Source: Magicicada septendecula (taxonomy: Eukaryota > Arthropoda > Insecta > Hemiptera > Cicadidae). From it: a DNA stretch of 64,000 nt. Where the stretch lies: NCBI GenBank assembly GCA_034769895.1, contig CM068370.1, positions 45,436,344 through 45,500,343 of the forward strand. The letters run 5' to 3'. This document shows positions 1-11,156 of this stretch, in pieces. Numbering within the stretch: the first letter of the stretch is position 1; every line of letters starts with the position of its first letter. Made by a program: the position numbers and the translations under genes. Under the pieces are notes generated by a model. The model was not told the DNA's origin, did no database searches, and saw only the letters and a program-made list of their open reading frames with translations.

Positions 1-1
1 A

Positions 2-475
2 ATCCAAATAATAATAGGAATAACAACCACTACCCAAAATAACAGAAATAATTATTATCAGCACCCTAATAATTTTTATAGTCAGAGAAACCCCCACCCC
101 GGTAATACTGAACGTTATTACCAAAATAATAGGAATTATAATTCCAACAACTACAATAATAGCAACAGGGTTTCCCGACCACGGGTAAATTTCATAAGAG
201 CTGAAGATAATGGGCCAAGAAGGTATAACCGTCAGCGAAGGAACAGTTTCCACGATGGAGATCGTCGGTGGAGGAGCGAAGAAAGTGATGGTCCGAGGTA
301 CGAACAACATAGACGAAGTACCAGTCTAGATGATCCTGGCCGGCAACCAAACCGAGAACAAACATTTGAACATAGTACAGAGCGGCAGGAACCGACGCAA
401 GGTTTCCAGACCAACACCTCGCTCGGCCCTAATAACAACAGCGAACACGATAATTTAAACGGGAGGAGGCAGTGA
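2..475 (+). pseudogene. Element A: gag C-terminal tail (partial)
   Basis: An open frame enters from the left edge and ends at TGA 473-475. The product is very rich in Asn, Tyr, Arg and Gln, with an Asn-rich low-complexity stretch followed by an arginine-rich stretch. This is the usual look of the nucleic-acid-binding tail of a Gypsy-type Gag that lacks obvious zinc knuckles. It lies 125 bp upstream of a retropepsin fragment in the same frame, which supports a gag-then-protease order. No start codon or capsid domain is in the window. It belongs to the older element A, which is cut further downstream by the insertion of element B. The Gag assignment is inferred from composition and context. Confidence 0.5.
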
Positions 476-601
476 TGAATTATCACGACCCTTCACTGCT
501 CCTATCTCCTGGGTATAGACAAGAGTTGCAAGGTGCAACTGGATTGAATAACATTACCATCATTAGAAATTACTATCTAAAAAAACATAAGAACTGAACT
601 A

Positions 602-862
602 TTGGAGGAGAACGAAACTAGCCTCAATAGTCAGAATAATGAAATAATATATATAAAAGCGGAAGTAGAAGGAATCCCCGCCAAGATCATGATTGATACT
701 GGTGCGAATATATCAATAATTAATATAACTGAATTGGAAATAATCCAGAAAGAATGTGGTAGAACATTGCCAATGTTGCCAGTAAATAATATTATCTTAG
801 TAGGTGCAACTGGCCACCAAAACAAATCTATTAAAATTATCAAAATCCTAAAAAATAAGTAA
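602..862 (+). pseudogene. Element A: retropepsin (aspartic protease) fragment
   Basis: An 86-codon open frame holds the retropepsin active-site signature, read as MIDTGANISII, and the downstream strand pattern LPMLPVNNIILVGATG typical of LTR-retrotransposon proteases. The enzyme would cut the Gag-Pol polyprotein. The frame stops at 860-862, and its last residues are encoded by sequence that also forms the end of a tandem-repeat unit. The C-terminal half of the protease, with its conserved ILG-type motif, is missing. Five bases after the stop the 5' LTR of element B begins, so A is broken here. No reverse transcriptase of A was recognised on the far side of B. Confidence 0.7.
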
Positions 863-867
863 GACCA

Positions 868-2060
868 TGTAACGTGTCAAAATTTGGGTCATTTTATTTC
901 CTACCGTATGGGGTATTTACATTTTATTTATTTCATTTTGTGCGGGAGTTTCTAAAAATTATGGTGAAAGTTTTATAGTACGACAAATATTCATTCCATT
1001 ACAACAGAACACATGGTAAACGAAATAGCGTTGGAACAAAGCAGAGACGCAGTTACTGTGTTGAGTAACTCGCTGAGGAATGCGCCACCTTAAAAATTCT
1101 AAGAACTTTGTATATGTGTGTCGACGCCCGTACGTAACATAGCCGGGCGGAGCTGCTAGTGACGCCGTGAAAAATCTGACGAAGCTGAAAAACATGGCGA
1201 TGGAACAAACAGTGTGTAGCAGCCACCGGCCAACTACAGGAAATGTCGTTAAGCCACGCCTACTACTAGTGACATCAGTGTGGCACATGCAAATATCGGC
1301 TACACATGTGGCGAATATAATGACTATGTGCCACGCATAAAACTCATAAGTCACAGCAAATTAAGCATGAACGGCGACTAAAACCTGGTGGCATTGAACC
1401 GCCGCTTCCTCCCGCTCAACGAAACACACTGCCCAGTCCTACTCTGTGCGTGTCGGCCGACCCCAGAGCTAAGTATGCTCTAGTAAATTTCACCAGTTTT
1501 TTGATATAAAAGTGAAGTAATCTCTTTAGACAAGTGACAGTAATAATGGAGGAATAGTGGCAGAATATTCCTATCTAAATTTGTGTTTCAGTTTTATTTT
1601 TCCGGGACGTTTACGACTTACCGCGATAAGGCCACGAGGTCACTGAAGAACGCGTTGCCGGCGGGGACTTCATATCATGCAGTAAATCGGGTAATGGGGG
1701 CTTTATAATAGATTGTGAGTAGTGAGTGAAAGGCAGGCTGGGCTATCTTGCGTAAGTAATTAGTATAAGTTACATATGTAAAAGTAATATGTAGGGAACA
1801 AAGTTGCACAACATTTGACGACATAAGAATGTATTTGATAAATCATAAGTTCAATAACTGATCATTAAAATTAATTATTTCTCTTCCTAAAGATGTGTAG
1901 CGTTAGTTATTTCGATAACCCATGAAACACATGTTTGTATCTAGCGTTCGCACGAAAGAATCCTGGCCCTAGAGAAACGAAACTTTCAAGGTAGGTGGAA
2001 GTTATTATATTAACATATTTAATATATTTTTAAATAGTAGAAAAAGTAAATAACAGCTCA
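868..2060 (+). repeat. Element B 5' LTR
   Basis: A 1,193-bp terminal repeat with TG...CA ends, matched along its whole length by 11157-12355. A GTAGGT splice-donor-like site (TCAAGGTAGGTGG) lies about 65 bp before the LTR end. A 131-codon open frame on the minus strand (1354-959) is intact in both LTR copies. It has no recognised domain and may be chance in a sequence under LTR constraint. Confidence 0.93.
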
Positions 2061-2061
2061 A

Positions 2062-2079
2062 TGGCTTCCGATACAGGGA
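2062..2079 (+). other. Element B primer-binding site
   Basis: One base after the 5' LTR comes TGGCTTCCGATACAGGGA. It starts with the TGG that pairs with a tRNA CCA end, at the position where minus-strand DNA synthesis is primed in LTR elements. The tRNA species was not identified. Confidence 0.6.
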
Positions 2080-2249
2080 CAGTTTTTATTAATTAGAATA
2101 GTAAAGACCGTACCTACAGAAAAGATACAAACATGTTTTTGGGGTTAGCGGAATAAAACAAAAGTGCGTTATCAACGCAAAATTGGTTATGTAATACATT
2201 ATATTGATTATATTATATTTATACACAAGTATAGAGTATAAAATAAGAA

Positions 2250-3925
2250 ATGGCAGATAACAATGAAGTCAGTCTATATGACAGTCAGACCGAGAGTCAA
2301 GTAAATGCTGACTCCGGTATTCAAACAGAATTAACGCCAATAAATGAGTATAATGTAGAAGTATCTGTTCTTAATACACCGGGAGCGATATCAACTCCCG
2401 TAACAAGTAGGGCAAAAGAGTTGTCATTGGACGATCTATTTAATTTCATGAGAGAAAAATTTGAGATACAGAATGACAAGTTTGATACAATTGACAAAAA
2501 ATTTGAGAGCCGTTTTAACTCTAGTGACGAAAAATTTGATAAAATAGACCGTCGTTTTGACGTTCAGAATAGCAATTTTAATATAAAACTCGAACAACAG
2601 AATATTCAATTGCAGCAGAATATTAATGTACAGTTTGATAATTTGAGTCGTGTGCTAGATAAACATATTGATGAACGTTGTGAAAGTATGAAATCACAAT
2701 TGTCTGAGTCCATAAATGAGCAATTAGAGTGCCGTGTTTCTGATATTACCAATAATATAACTAATAAAGTAGAGAAACAGATCACGGAACAATATAGCAT
2801 CATAAATACAATTGTAGAGAAACAGATAAGTGAATGTAACACCAATACTGAATGTAAGACTGGTTATGCTATGAGTCATATTGAAAATAATAATAGTAAA
2901 ATAAGAGAAATAGAAAATAATTGTAAGATTGAATTTAAGACCATACACGATACAATAAGTGACCTTGAATCTGATAGTAACCTTAAGTTAATGAATGTTA
3001 AAAATGAATTGAGCATGGCCATCAGCCAACAAGTAAACACTGTTACCGAACAAGTAATTATGACTCGTGACGTAAGCAGTGAAGTAGAGTTAGAGACATT
3101 CAGTTGTGACAACAAAAGAGTACATCCTATGCAGTTCATAAATAGAGTGAGAGAGTTCAATAAGTGGGAACTAATAACTGGGAAGTTCAATTATTAAAAA
3201 TTTTAAAATGCTTCAAGGGTAGTTCGGAGATATGGGCCGAGGTACACAAAACGGAATGGGGATGTTTTGAAAGTTCTGAGTCCGCGTTTAGAAATAAATA
3301 TTGGTCTGAAGAAGACCAAGAAGTATTACGAAGCAGAATTATGGGAACCGGGAATTTTGGGGGGCCCAATAATAATATAACAGGGTATGTGATGAGAATA
3401 TTTAATGAGGCGAAATACTTAGAACAGCCATTGCCATTTAGATCCTTCGTGAGGCATATAAGCAAGCATTTGCCAAGGGAAGTACAGATAACACTTATGA
3501 CACGGGAGGTAGCTAATATCAGCGAACTAGAAAATATTTTAGATGTGTTTCAGAATATCCGGGACCAAGAATTGAGTCGCCATCAGAACCAGCAGAATGG
3601 AAATAATGGAGGTAATCAGGGACCGCCGAGGGGACTTACAAATGGACCGGCATACCCCAGACGAGAACAAAATAATCGAGGACCCATGTGGACTTGTCCA
3701 GCGTGTTCACAGGAGAATTATGCTTCACAGAATTTTTGTTTTAGATGCAGGAGAGAGAGACCGGGGCAGAGACAGGGTCCACAACCCGCACCGAACCAGC
3801 ATGCATACCAACGAAGGGGAGAGGGCCAAGGAGGAGCGCCGAGAGGCCACGCTCACGAACAGCGAGGAAACCAGCACGAACGGGGATACAACCCGGCAGT
3901 GGAGAGCACGTCTGCGGGAAACTAA
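2250..3925 (+). pseudogene. Element B gag, one internal frame break
   Basis: The start ATG 2250 lies about 190 bp after the LTR. Residues ~70-290 are a long heptad-like coiled coil (repeated KFD.ID..FE patterns). Then comes a capsid-like segment (HPMQFINRV...) where the frame runs into TAA 3195-3197. Reading continues in another frame from about 3164 to 3925, with WAEVH...W and LPREVQITLMTREV segments also present in element C. Near the C-terminus is a finger of the form WTCPAC...FCFRCR, which resembles a RanBP2-type zinc finger and is not a CCHC knuckle. The tail is rich in Gly, Gln and Arg. Gag would package the RNA in a cytoplasmic particle. C keeps Gag and protease in one frame, so the breaks here are most simply indels or base errors. 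Confidence 0.8.
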
Positions 3926-4731
3926 GAGGGGCAATGGAACACCGGACCCAACCGTTGTCGCCGGAAAATTCTGGGGTCCAAATGGATGATAGATACCGAA
4001 ACAACGTTGTTATTACAGATTTATCTGAGGAATTATTGGAGGAGGAAGACTTCGAAGCAGGGAGACGGGAGAATGGACTGACTGAGGTGAAAATCAACAT
4101 AGAAGGTAAGGAGATTAAAACTTTAATTGATACAGGTAGCGAAATCTCTGTTATTTCTGAACATGTACTAGATGAATTAAGAGAAATGAATAAAAATATT
4201 CCATCTTTGCCAGTAGCGGGGGTGACGATTGTAGGTATTACGGGAGTTAGAAGTAAAAGAGTCACGAAACAAGTACATTTAAACATGATAATTAACGGGG
4301 TAGGGTACGATAATACATTTCTAGTTGTACGGGGATTAAATCTTGAGGTTATACTGGGAAATGATTTTCTGATTAAACATAAGGCGGTGATTGATTTTCA
4401 TAAACGGGTGTTAGAATTAAATAGTGAAGGGGGACCAGTCTGTATTAATTTTGAGCGGGTGTCAGATGCGATAAGAATTTCAGGGGTACGGGTGATACAT
4501 AATCGGAATAATAAACAAGAAATAGAAGTTAGTATGAATGTATGTAGTGTGAGTAAGATAGAGTACGAGGAGAATGTAGATCACTTATGGAATGAGAGAG
4601 CACTGAAATTTTGTAGTGAGGGAGGCGTGATAGGGAGTTCTCAACGTGAATCGTTGTGGCGGGTAGTAGAGAATTTAGAGACGTGTTTGCCGATATACCC
4701 GGGAGGGCAAGAAACTATGAATGCGAGTTAA
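3926..4731 (+). pseudogene. Element B retropepsin (protease) region
   Basis: In a third frame (open from 3745 to 4731) lies a retropepsin: TLIDTGSEISVIS holds the catalytic Asp, followed by LPVAGVTIVGITG and the distal ILGNDFL motif. The order matches a complete Gypsy protease that matures the polyprotein. In element C the same domain follows the zinc finger in one continuous frame, so the ancestor seems to have been a single Gag-Pol frame. The frame here ends at 4729-4731. Comparison with C (GAGCGTTTTAGAGATGTG against GAGAATTTAGAGACGTG) points to a 1-bp loss near 4675 as the cause of the shift into the RT frame. Confidence 0.82.
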
Positions 4732-7295
4732 AGGTAAGGGAACATGGACCCTATGTGCAAAGAAGTTATCCGGTGCCATATGCGAAGAGAAGAGCGGTTC
4801 AGATTGAGTTAGAGAAAATGTTAGAGGGAGATATAATTGAGCGATCTGTATCACCATATTCTAACCCCTTAGTAGTAGTGATTAAAAAAGATGGTAGAGT
4901 AAGGTTATGTTTAGATGCCCGCAAAATCAATCAAATAATCATCCCAGACAGGGAGTCACCTGAAGCGATAGAAGAAATTTTTCAGAAGTTCAGCGGCGTA
5001 CAATATATGACTTCTTTAGACCTAACCGCCGGGTATTGGCAAGTTCCGTTGGCAGCGAATAGTAGAAAATATACAGCCTTCTTATTCAATGGAAAAAATT
5101 ACCAATTCAAAAGACTACCGTTTGGATTAAACACCAGTGTAGCTAGCTTTATTAAGTGTCTGGATGAGATTTTGCAACCCCATAACTTAGATTTTTTAAC
5201 CATATACGTTGATGATATTCTGATAGCTTCCAGAACATTTGAAGAGCATGTAGAACATTTGGAATATGTATTGGAGAAGTTATATCAGGGAGGTTTGACA
5301 GTGAATTGGGACAAATCAAAATTTTTGCAAACTGAGATACATTTTTTGGGTTTCATCATAACACCTACCGGGGTACGTGCCAATCCGGATAAAGTAGAAT
5401 CCATCCTGACGTTCCCGGAGCCTACAAATATAAAGCAATTGCAAAGTTTTCTTGGTCTCTGTAATTTTTACAGGAAGTTCCAGCGGAACTACGCCCAGAC
5501 GACGGCCCGACTCAGCGCAGTGCTGCAAAAGAACAAACAATGGAGGTGGGGCGACAACGAAAGAGCAGCGTTCAATGAAATCAAAAATAAGTTCGCTGGT
5601 ATGATTTTAATGAATCATCCCAATTTTAATGAAAAATTTTACTTACAGACAGACGCAAGCAATATAGCACTTGGAGCGGAACTGTACCAAGAGGACGAGG
5701 CGAAAGAACACAAAACCATTGCCTTCGCCAGCCGGACGTTGCTAGCCGCTGAACGTAACTATACTACCACCGAGAAGGAGCTCCTCAGTATAGTGTTCGC
5801 CGTGAAGAAGTTCCGCACGTATCTGCTGGGTAACAAAACCATCATCAGGAAGGACCATAAAGCGCTGTCGTTCCTGAATACTTGTAAACTCACGCACAGC
5901 CGGATAACCAGGTGGGTGTTAGCTCTTCAAGAGTATAATTTTTCTTGGGAATACATTAAGGGTGTAGAGAACAGGGTGCCAGACACACTATCACGAGTAG
6001 ACACAGACAGAAACAGAACGGGTAGATATATTAAAGAAATAGAGATTTATAGACTATCCCGGGAAGATAAACTCTTTGGGGAAGAATTGAAGGATATAAA
6101 TATAATGCAAAGAGCTGACAGTAAATTAAATAAAATAATTACTAGTGTCGAATCAGATGTAGATGAATTTGGTTATAAACAATATTTTCAAGTGTTTAAA
6201 GGGAGTTTGTTTAAAAAAGTAGAGGGGAGAGAGAGGGATTGGAGGTTAGTTATACCTGAAGGGTTGATAGAGAAAATAGTGTGGGACTGTCACCTTAGAT
6301 ACGGGCATTTTGGGGCACGTAAGTGTGTGAATGTGTTAAAGGAATCCTGTCTATTTAAAAATATGGAGAAACGCGTCCGAAAAATACTTAGAGTTTGCGA
6401 GTTATGCCAGAAATCTAAAGTTGTGAATTATAGGTTAGAAGGAGAACTAAATTACATTAAAGTAGAAAAACCATTTGATTTAGTAGCTGTAGATTTGTAC
6501 GGCCCATTGCCAAAGGGTAGGGGCGGAGTGATGCATATTTTTGTTGTACTTGATACTTTTTCCAAATATGTAAGGTTATATAGCGTGAAGCGAGCAACAA
6601 GTAAGGTGCTGAGTGAGAAGATCACACGCGACTACATGATCAACGTGGGAAAGCCGAAGGTGATATTATCCGACCATGGACCGCAGTTCATCAGCGGGAG
6701 ATGGCGCCAGACTCTCGGATGGGAAGGTATCATCCCAAAACACACCGCAGTGTATCACCCACAGTCCAATCAGGCGGAGAGAGTCATGAGGGAGTTGGGC
6801 AGAATTTTTCGAACATACTGCCACGCCAAACACAGCGAGTGGCCACTTCATGTCCAGAAGATTGAAAATTGGCTTAACTGCACCACCCACGAGTCGACAG
6901 GGTTCACACCTTATGAGTTAGTAAGAGGGAAGCGTCCACAGAGGATTTTGGAACAATTAATTGAATATCCACCGGAAACCAACACTATTGGTCACGATGT
7001 TAAACTGAGACTAGCGAATGAAAGTTTGTTGACGAAGGGGGAGAGGAGAAAACAGAGACATGATATGAAAGGTAAGTGGACGCAGTACGAGGTTGGACAT
7101 CTGGTATTGGTGCGACGCCACGATTTGTCGAGTGCCCAAGATAAGGAGATTAAGAAATTTTTCTTGCTCTATGAGGGGCCGTACGAGATAGTAGAGGTAA
7201 AAATGAAGAACTCGTATGTGTTATAGAATAGAGAAACCAGGGAGATAGTAGGTACGCACAACGCTACAAATTTGAAATTATTTTGGTCAGCATAA
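4656..7295 (+). pseudogene. Element B reverse transcriptase, RNase H and integrase
   Basis: One open frame of 856 codons ends at TAG 7224-7226. RT motifs in order are SLDLTAGYWQVPL, LPFGLNTSVASF and YVDDIL. RNase H follows with LQTDAS, EKELLS, KDHKAL and PDTLSR. Integrase has an HHCC finger (H...GHFGARKC...CELC), then VDLYGPL, SDHGPQF and NQAERVMRE, the D, D and E of the catalytic core, and a C-terminal GPYEIVE segment. Together these copy the RNA into DNA, remove the template and integrate the product. Relative to element C the frame should continue to TAA 7293-7295, so the TAG looks like a premature stop removing about 22 codons. All catalytic residues I can place are present. Confidence 0.92.
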
Positions 7296-7357
7296 TGATT
7301 TTTATCAGTGAGTAAATGTATGAATGTCATTTAATTGTTTTTTCTATATGTTTTTAG

Positions 7358-7545
7358 AAGGGCTCCTCCCCCATTTTCGGGCGGTCACGATCTTACCAGT
7401 CCTGGCCATGGAATTCGGAACTCGGAGGCGGGCCATGGTTGGCGGATCTTCCTTCGGGCGGTGAAAGCAACGATGGTCCGGCTCCACCAAAATTGGTACA
7501 AACTAGAAATTTAACTACATATTTGAACGGGGAGGGGGACCCCAA
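7358..7545 (+). other. Structured 3' block 1 of element B
   Basis: Starts about 60 bp after the ancestral pol stop, with CCCCCATTTTCGGGC, a small CCC/GGG hairpin. It then continues with CGATGGTCC and a GGGGAGGGGGACCCC purine/pyrimidine run. The same order occurs in element C at 21398-21588. A related second block lies about 1 kb further on in both elements. No coding potential is shared between copies, which points to an RNA or DNA structural role. Confidence 0.55.
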
Positions 7546-8404
7546 AAGGTACATGACAAATTATCATTAATACACTCTAGGTGCAACAATCATGATGTAC
7601 CTGTCACGTGCCTGCACTGCCTTAGAGTGTTGTATATAAAGGAGGCTACACCTAAATATAAAGGCAGTGCGTGCAAATTTTAAATATTTTAGTGTCAAGG
7701 GCAAAATTCCAATTGAGCCATTGACAATAGTTTCGCTTACACCGAAATGAAGAGTTTTGCGGAGAAAGATCGGGAATTTCAGCTCAGACGACGGGTTAGT
7801 AGAGGTGAGAAGATTTGGTAGTACAGTTTGCATAGAAGAGGAAGTAACTGCACAAAGTAGATCTGAATTGAAATTTCTGTATCTTTCATCGCAAAACACC
7901 CCCGTTTCAGGTGAGTCCATGATCGCCAAAAAAAAAAAAATATATATACCAAAACAATATTGGATGTATATAATTTTAAATTTAAATAAATTCTAGGATT
8001 AAGTGACCAAAAATAATTGTCAAGTTTTAGTATCAGCGAGTATGGGAACGCTTTGAAAAGATGTGTAACAAAATAAAAACTTGTTGTCAATACAAGAAGT
8101 GGGGATAATTTTGGGGGGTAGTTTGGTGCTCAATGAAGTGATAGAACAATGGAGTGTGGAACTGCAATTGTAGAAAGTTTAGTTATCAATGTTAATTAGT
8201 TAGCTATTAAGTTGCTATTGCGGGGGTGGCCTGTGCCCCCGTAGATAGCGAAATGGGTTGGGGGTAACAGAGAGTGTTACCTCCATCGGAGGCCAAAATG
8301 GCGAAAATGTGTGACACACCGTTTTCGTGTAAATTAAAATTTACACACTGATAGACGACCGTGTCGCACATAGTAATAATGAATGTAACGGGCAGTGAAA
8401 TGCA

Positions 8405-8580
8405 AGTTAGATTTCCCCGACTTTTCGGGCGATTACTGCCTTACCAGCACTAATCGTGGATTTGGCTAGCGGTTAGCTATGGTCATATCAAGTCCCTTGA
8501 CCATAGCTGACTTGAAATTGGTATATAGTAGAAATTGAATGGGGGGAGAAATTAGGGGAAATCTCCCGGAACTATGGAAC
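8405..8580 (+). other. Structured 3' block 2 of element B
   Basis: A diverged relative of block 1 (CCCCGACTTTTCGGGCG, CTTACCAGCAC, TCGTGGATTTGG). It includes a strong inverted repeat, GCTATGGTCA / TGACCATAGC, near 8475-8510. It ends in AACTATGGAACAGCGGCT, which is also conserved in element C near 22388-22405. Confidence 0.5.
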
Positions 8581-9617
8581 AGCGGCTGCCACTCTGCCCG
8601 CTTGGGGGCAGCAAAGACAGGTGGTAGACCCGCATTAAGGGTATGTAATTATAGACCAGAACATGTTGATGTTCATAACCTTTTAAATGTAATAGCAGAA
8701 GCAAAGACATGGAGAGGTAAAACTACTCCAAAATATGCCGTCTTTGTGAAAGCGAAAAGGGCGATACAGTCCTCCATAACTTGAAATAGTGTGTGTGGAA
8801 GGGAGGTGACTCAGAGGAGCCACGAATTTAACTTTTACAACATAAAATTTTTTTTTGCTAAGTCAAATTTTGATCCAATAAAACTGCTTGTGTTCTATTT
8901 AAATATTTAAATAAATATCTGCTCAGACATTCAATATAAGGTGTTCATTACATACTTTTAAATGTATTATTTTATTGTCGTAGGTTAGAGATAAGCATTG
9001 ATAAGAATGTGTTTTCATTATGTGTGTATATTTTTTTTTTCTAAGCCAATAATTAAATCGTCTGGCAGGCGGTTAATATGAATGATCAGAATCAGAGAAA
9101 TGGGAAACAAGGGGGTGAGAGATACTGATAAATAAATATATATATATATATTTCATATAATTTGTTCAAGTATGAGACGTGTTTTAATTGTGTCAGGGAG
9201 ATCAGCTGATCAGCAATTACAGGTCACTGGTATAGTGGTTTATAAATGTTCCAAGTAATTAGTGTTCAATGTAATGTTTTAATGTATTACAGATGTTTTA
9301 AAGTAATGATAAAAATAACTTGATAAAATGAGAAATAAAGTGATAATTTATGCAAGTCAATAAAAGATAGTTTTGTGGGTGATGAATGTTTTGTGGGACA
9401 AGGAGATCTGTCCAAGTTGAAGTCAAAGTTAAAGTTGAAATAGTAGAGATGAGAATAATGTAATGTTGTTTTTGAGTTAATATATGTTGTAGAATTTTGA
9501 GAAGTATTGATGTTGACACAGTAGTTGTGGAGAATTTATGTAGAGTTTTGAGTGATATATTGTTGTTTATAATTAATGATGTTATTTTGTTGTATTCGTA
9601 GTGAGGTAATGGGATTG

Positions 9618-9790
9618 AGATTTCTGGGGATGGTGATTTTGTAAAGGGGGGTGGTGTGATAGGGAGTCCACAGCGACAGGCGTTGTGGCGGGAAGGGACC
9701 GATTGGCGCCGGAAAGGGTTACCTAGGGGGAGTCCAGGACCAACATAAGGGAGTGAGCTTTTGGGAGGGAACACACATCCTGAGTACAAA
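9618..9790 (+). pseudogene. Second, decayed copy of the protease-RT linker inside B
   Basis: The stretch TGTGATAGGGAGTCCACAGC and the following GACAGGCGTTGTGGCGG match the B pol sequence at about 4627-4660 and the C sequence at about 18710-18740. A second match follows (GGGAACACACATCCTGAGTAC), equivalent to the start of the RT frame at 4738 onward. Spacing is disturbed and the frame is broken, so it is a relic. A similar relic is found in element F at the matching place. Confidence 0.6.
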
Positions 9791-10959
9791 GGGGTAGAGA
9801 GTATTTTTTTTTATATAAGGGTAGAATGATGCGAGTTGAGTTTAATAGTAAGTTGGGGTTAGAGCGTTTTGGGATAGATGTTTTGGTAGAGATGGGTGTC
9901 ATGGGAGTTGAAGTTGTTAGTGGTTACAGTCAGAGGGAGAAAGTTGATATATGTATATACAGATCAAGTAGTAAATTAAATGAGAATAAATAATTGAAAT
10001 CACCCACAGTAATAGGGAATGAGATTGTAAAATGAAGAAAGTTATAGTTGAACATATAAAATTATCATTTTTTAAAAAACCAGTGACAGAATTTTGATAA
10101 AATTTGGAAATAATGTAAAATTAAGAATTGTTTATTGTGAATAATTTAAATGTCAATTTGCCTATTGTTTATAATAATATTTTGTTAGTTTTAAATGTTT
10201 TATTGTATTGTTTTGTGTTCCAAATTAGGATATTACTGATGTTGAATGTATTTTCAGAAAGTATACATAACATATGTAGGTCAAGGGTCTTGGACTTGAC
10301 CTAGTTGCGATCAGCTGATGAGGTCATATACATACTAAGTTTGTGCAGTAGGAAGGCAATTTAATTTGTTTGTTCAATCAATTTAAAACAATGTTTAAAT
10401 AATATCTAAATATAAAGAAAACATTTTAACAAATTTAAAATTTTCTTTGAATTTTAAAATTTTTTGGGGGGAAAATAAATTTTTGGAAAAAAAAAAATCT
10501 TGAATTTCGCCTGCCAGCGAATGAATATTTGAAGTGTTGATTATTTTATTATTTGTGTGTTCACCATGTTTATTTTAGTGATTTATCTTGTATTGCATTG
10601 TATTGTTACTCTAAGTATTCACCTGTTAGGGTAAGGATATGTGTTGATTAGGAGAAATATCTAAATTAAGTCATTTGAAACAAAACATAAAAACAAGGAA
10701 GAGAATTTTTTAATAAAGTATATTATTTTGAATTTTGAATTTTTTTAAATTTTCGTAAATTTTAAAGAATTTGTCAAGGTGTAATATTGTGTAATGTGAG
10801 TGTGTGTGAGCCCAGTATCTGCTAAAGGCAGCCCAGCTTGCATAAAAGGGGAACCATATCGGCTGAGGATCTGGAGTAATTTAAGCCAGGGATTGAGGAT
10901 TTTTTGGGGGTAGCATGTAAAAAGGCGAGGTGTGCTGTGGTACTTGTCGGTTCGATTTC

Positions 10960-11156
10960 TCGGTGTTGGGATCTCTTTCGGAGAAGTCCAGTGATCTCGT
11001 TCAGATGAGTACATAGTCGCTGAGCCAGGGGGGTCGTGTACCCATATAGATTAAGAACAAGGGGGTTGTTGGCACCAGTTCCTCACCGGTCCTCTTCGGG
11101 GTTTATCGATGAGATTTCTTCTGTTGTGGACAGCAGAATTCTCATCGAGGGGGTAT
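10960..11156 (+). promoter_or_regulatory. Element B 3' module: conserved block, hairpin and polypurine tract
   Basis: The block reads GTGTTGGGATCTC...GGAGAAGTCCAGTGA and is shared, with changes, by elements C, D, E and F. After ~90 bp comes a hairpin at 11108-11148: outer arms CGATGAGA / TCTCATCG, inner arms TTTCTTCTG / CAGCAGAAT (two mismatches), loop TTGTGGA. It runs straight into the polypurine tract AGGGGG at about 11149-11153, and the 3' LTR begins at 11157. The tract would prime plus-strand DNA synthesis. The hairpin and upstream block have no assigned role. Confidence 0.75.

Larger units (their letters stand above)
7296..10959 (+). other. Element B long 3' noncoding region
   Basis: About 3.7 kb between pol and the 3' end module, with no convincing coding frame. 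Short open frames here are AT-rich and unlike any family I know. No env-like membrane protein was found. What it does hold is listed separately: two related structured blocks shared with element C, and a decayed copy of the protease-RT linker. A weak inverted repeat (ACACTCTA / TAGAGTGT) sits at about 7571-7632. A short (TA)n run is at about 9140-9152. Confidence 0.7.

Noticed and set aside
3160-3200. Programmed -1 frameshift in gag
   Set aside because: The break falls inside the capsid-like segment, no clear slippery heptamer is in phase, and C shows continuous frames at the two later breaks, so simple indels or errors are more likely.
8539-8784. 81-codon open frame in the 3' part of B as a possible accessory gene
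   Set aside because: The corresponding region of C keeps nucleotide motifs (AACTATGGAACAGCGGCT, GGGCG.TACAGTCC) but not the frame, so conservation is at the nucleic-acid level.
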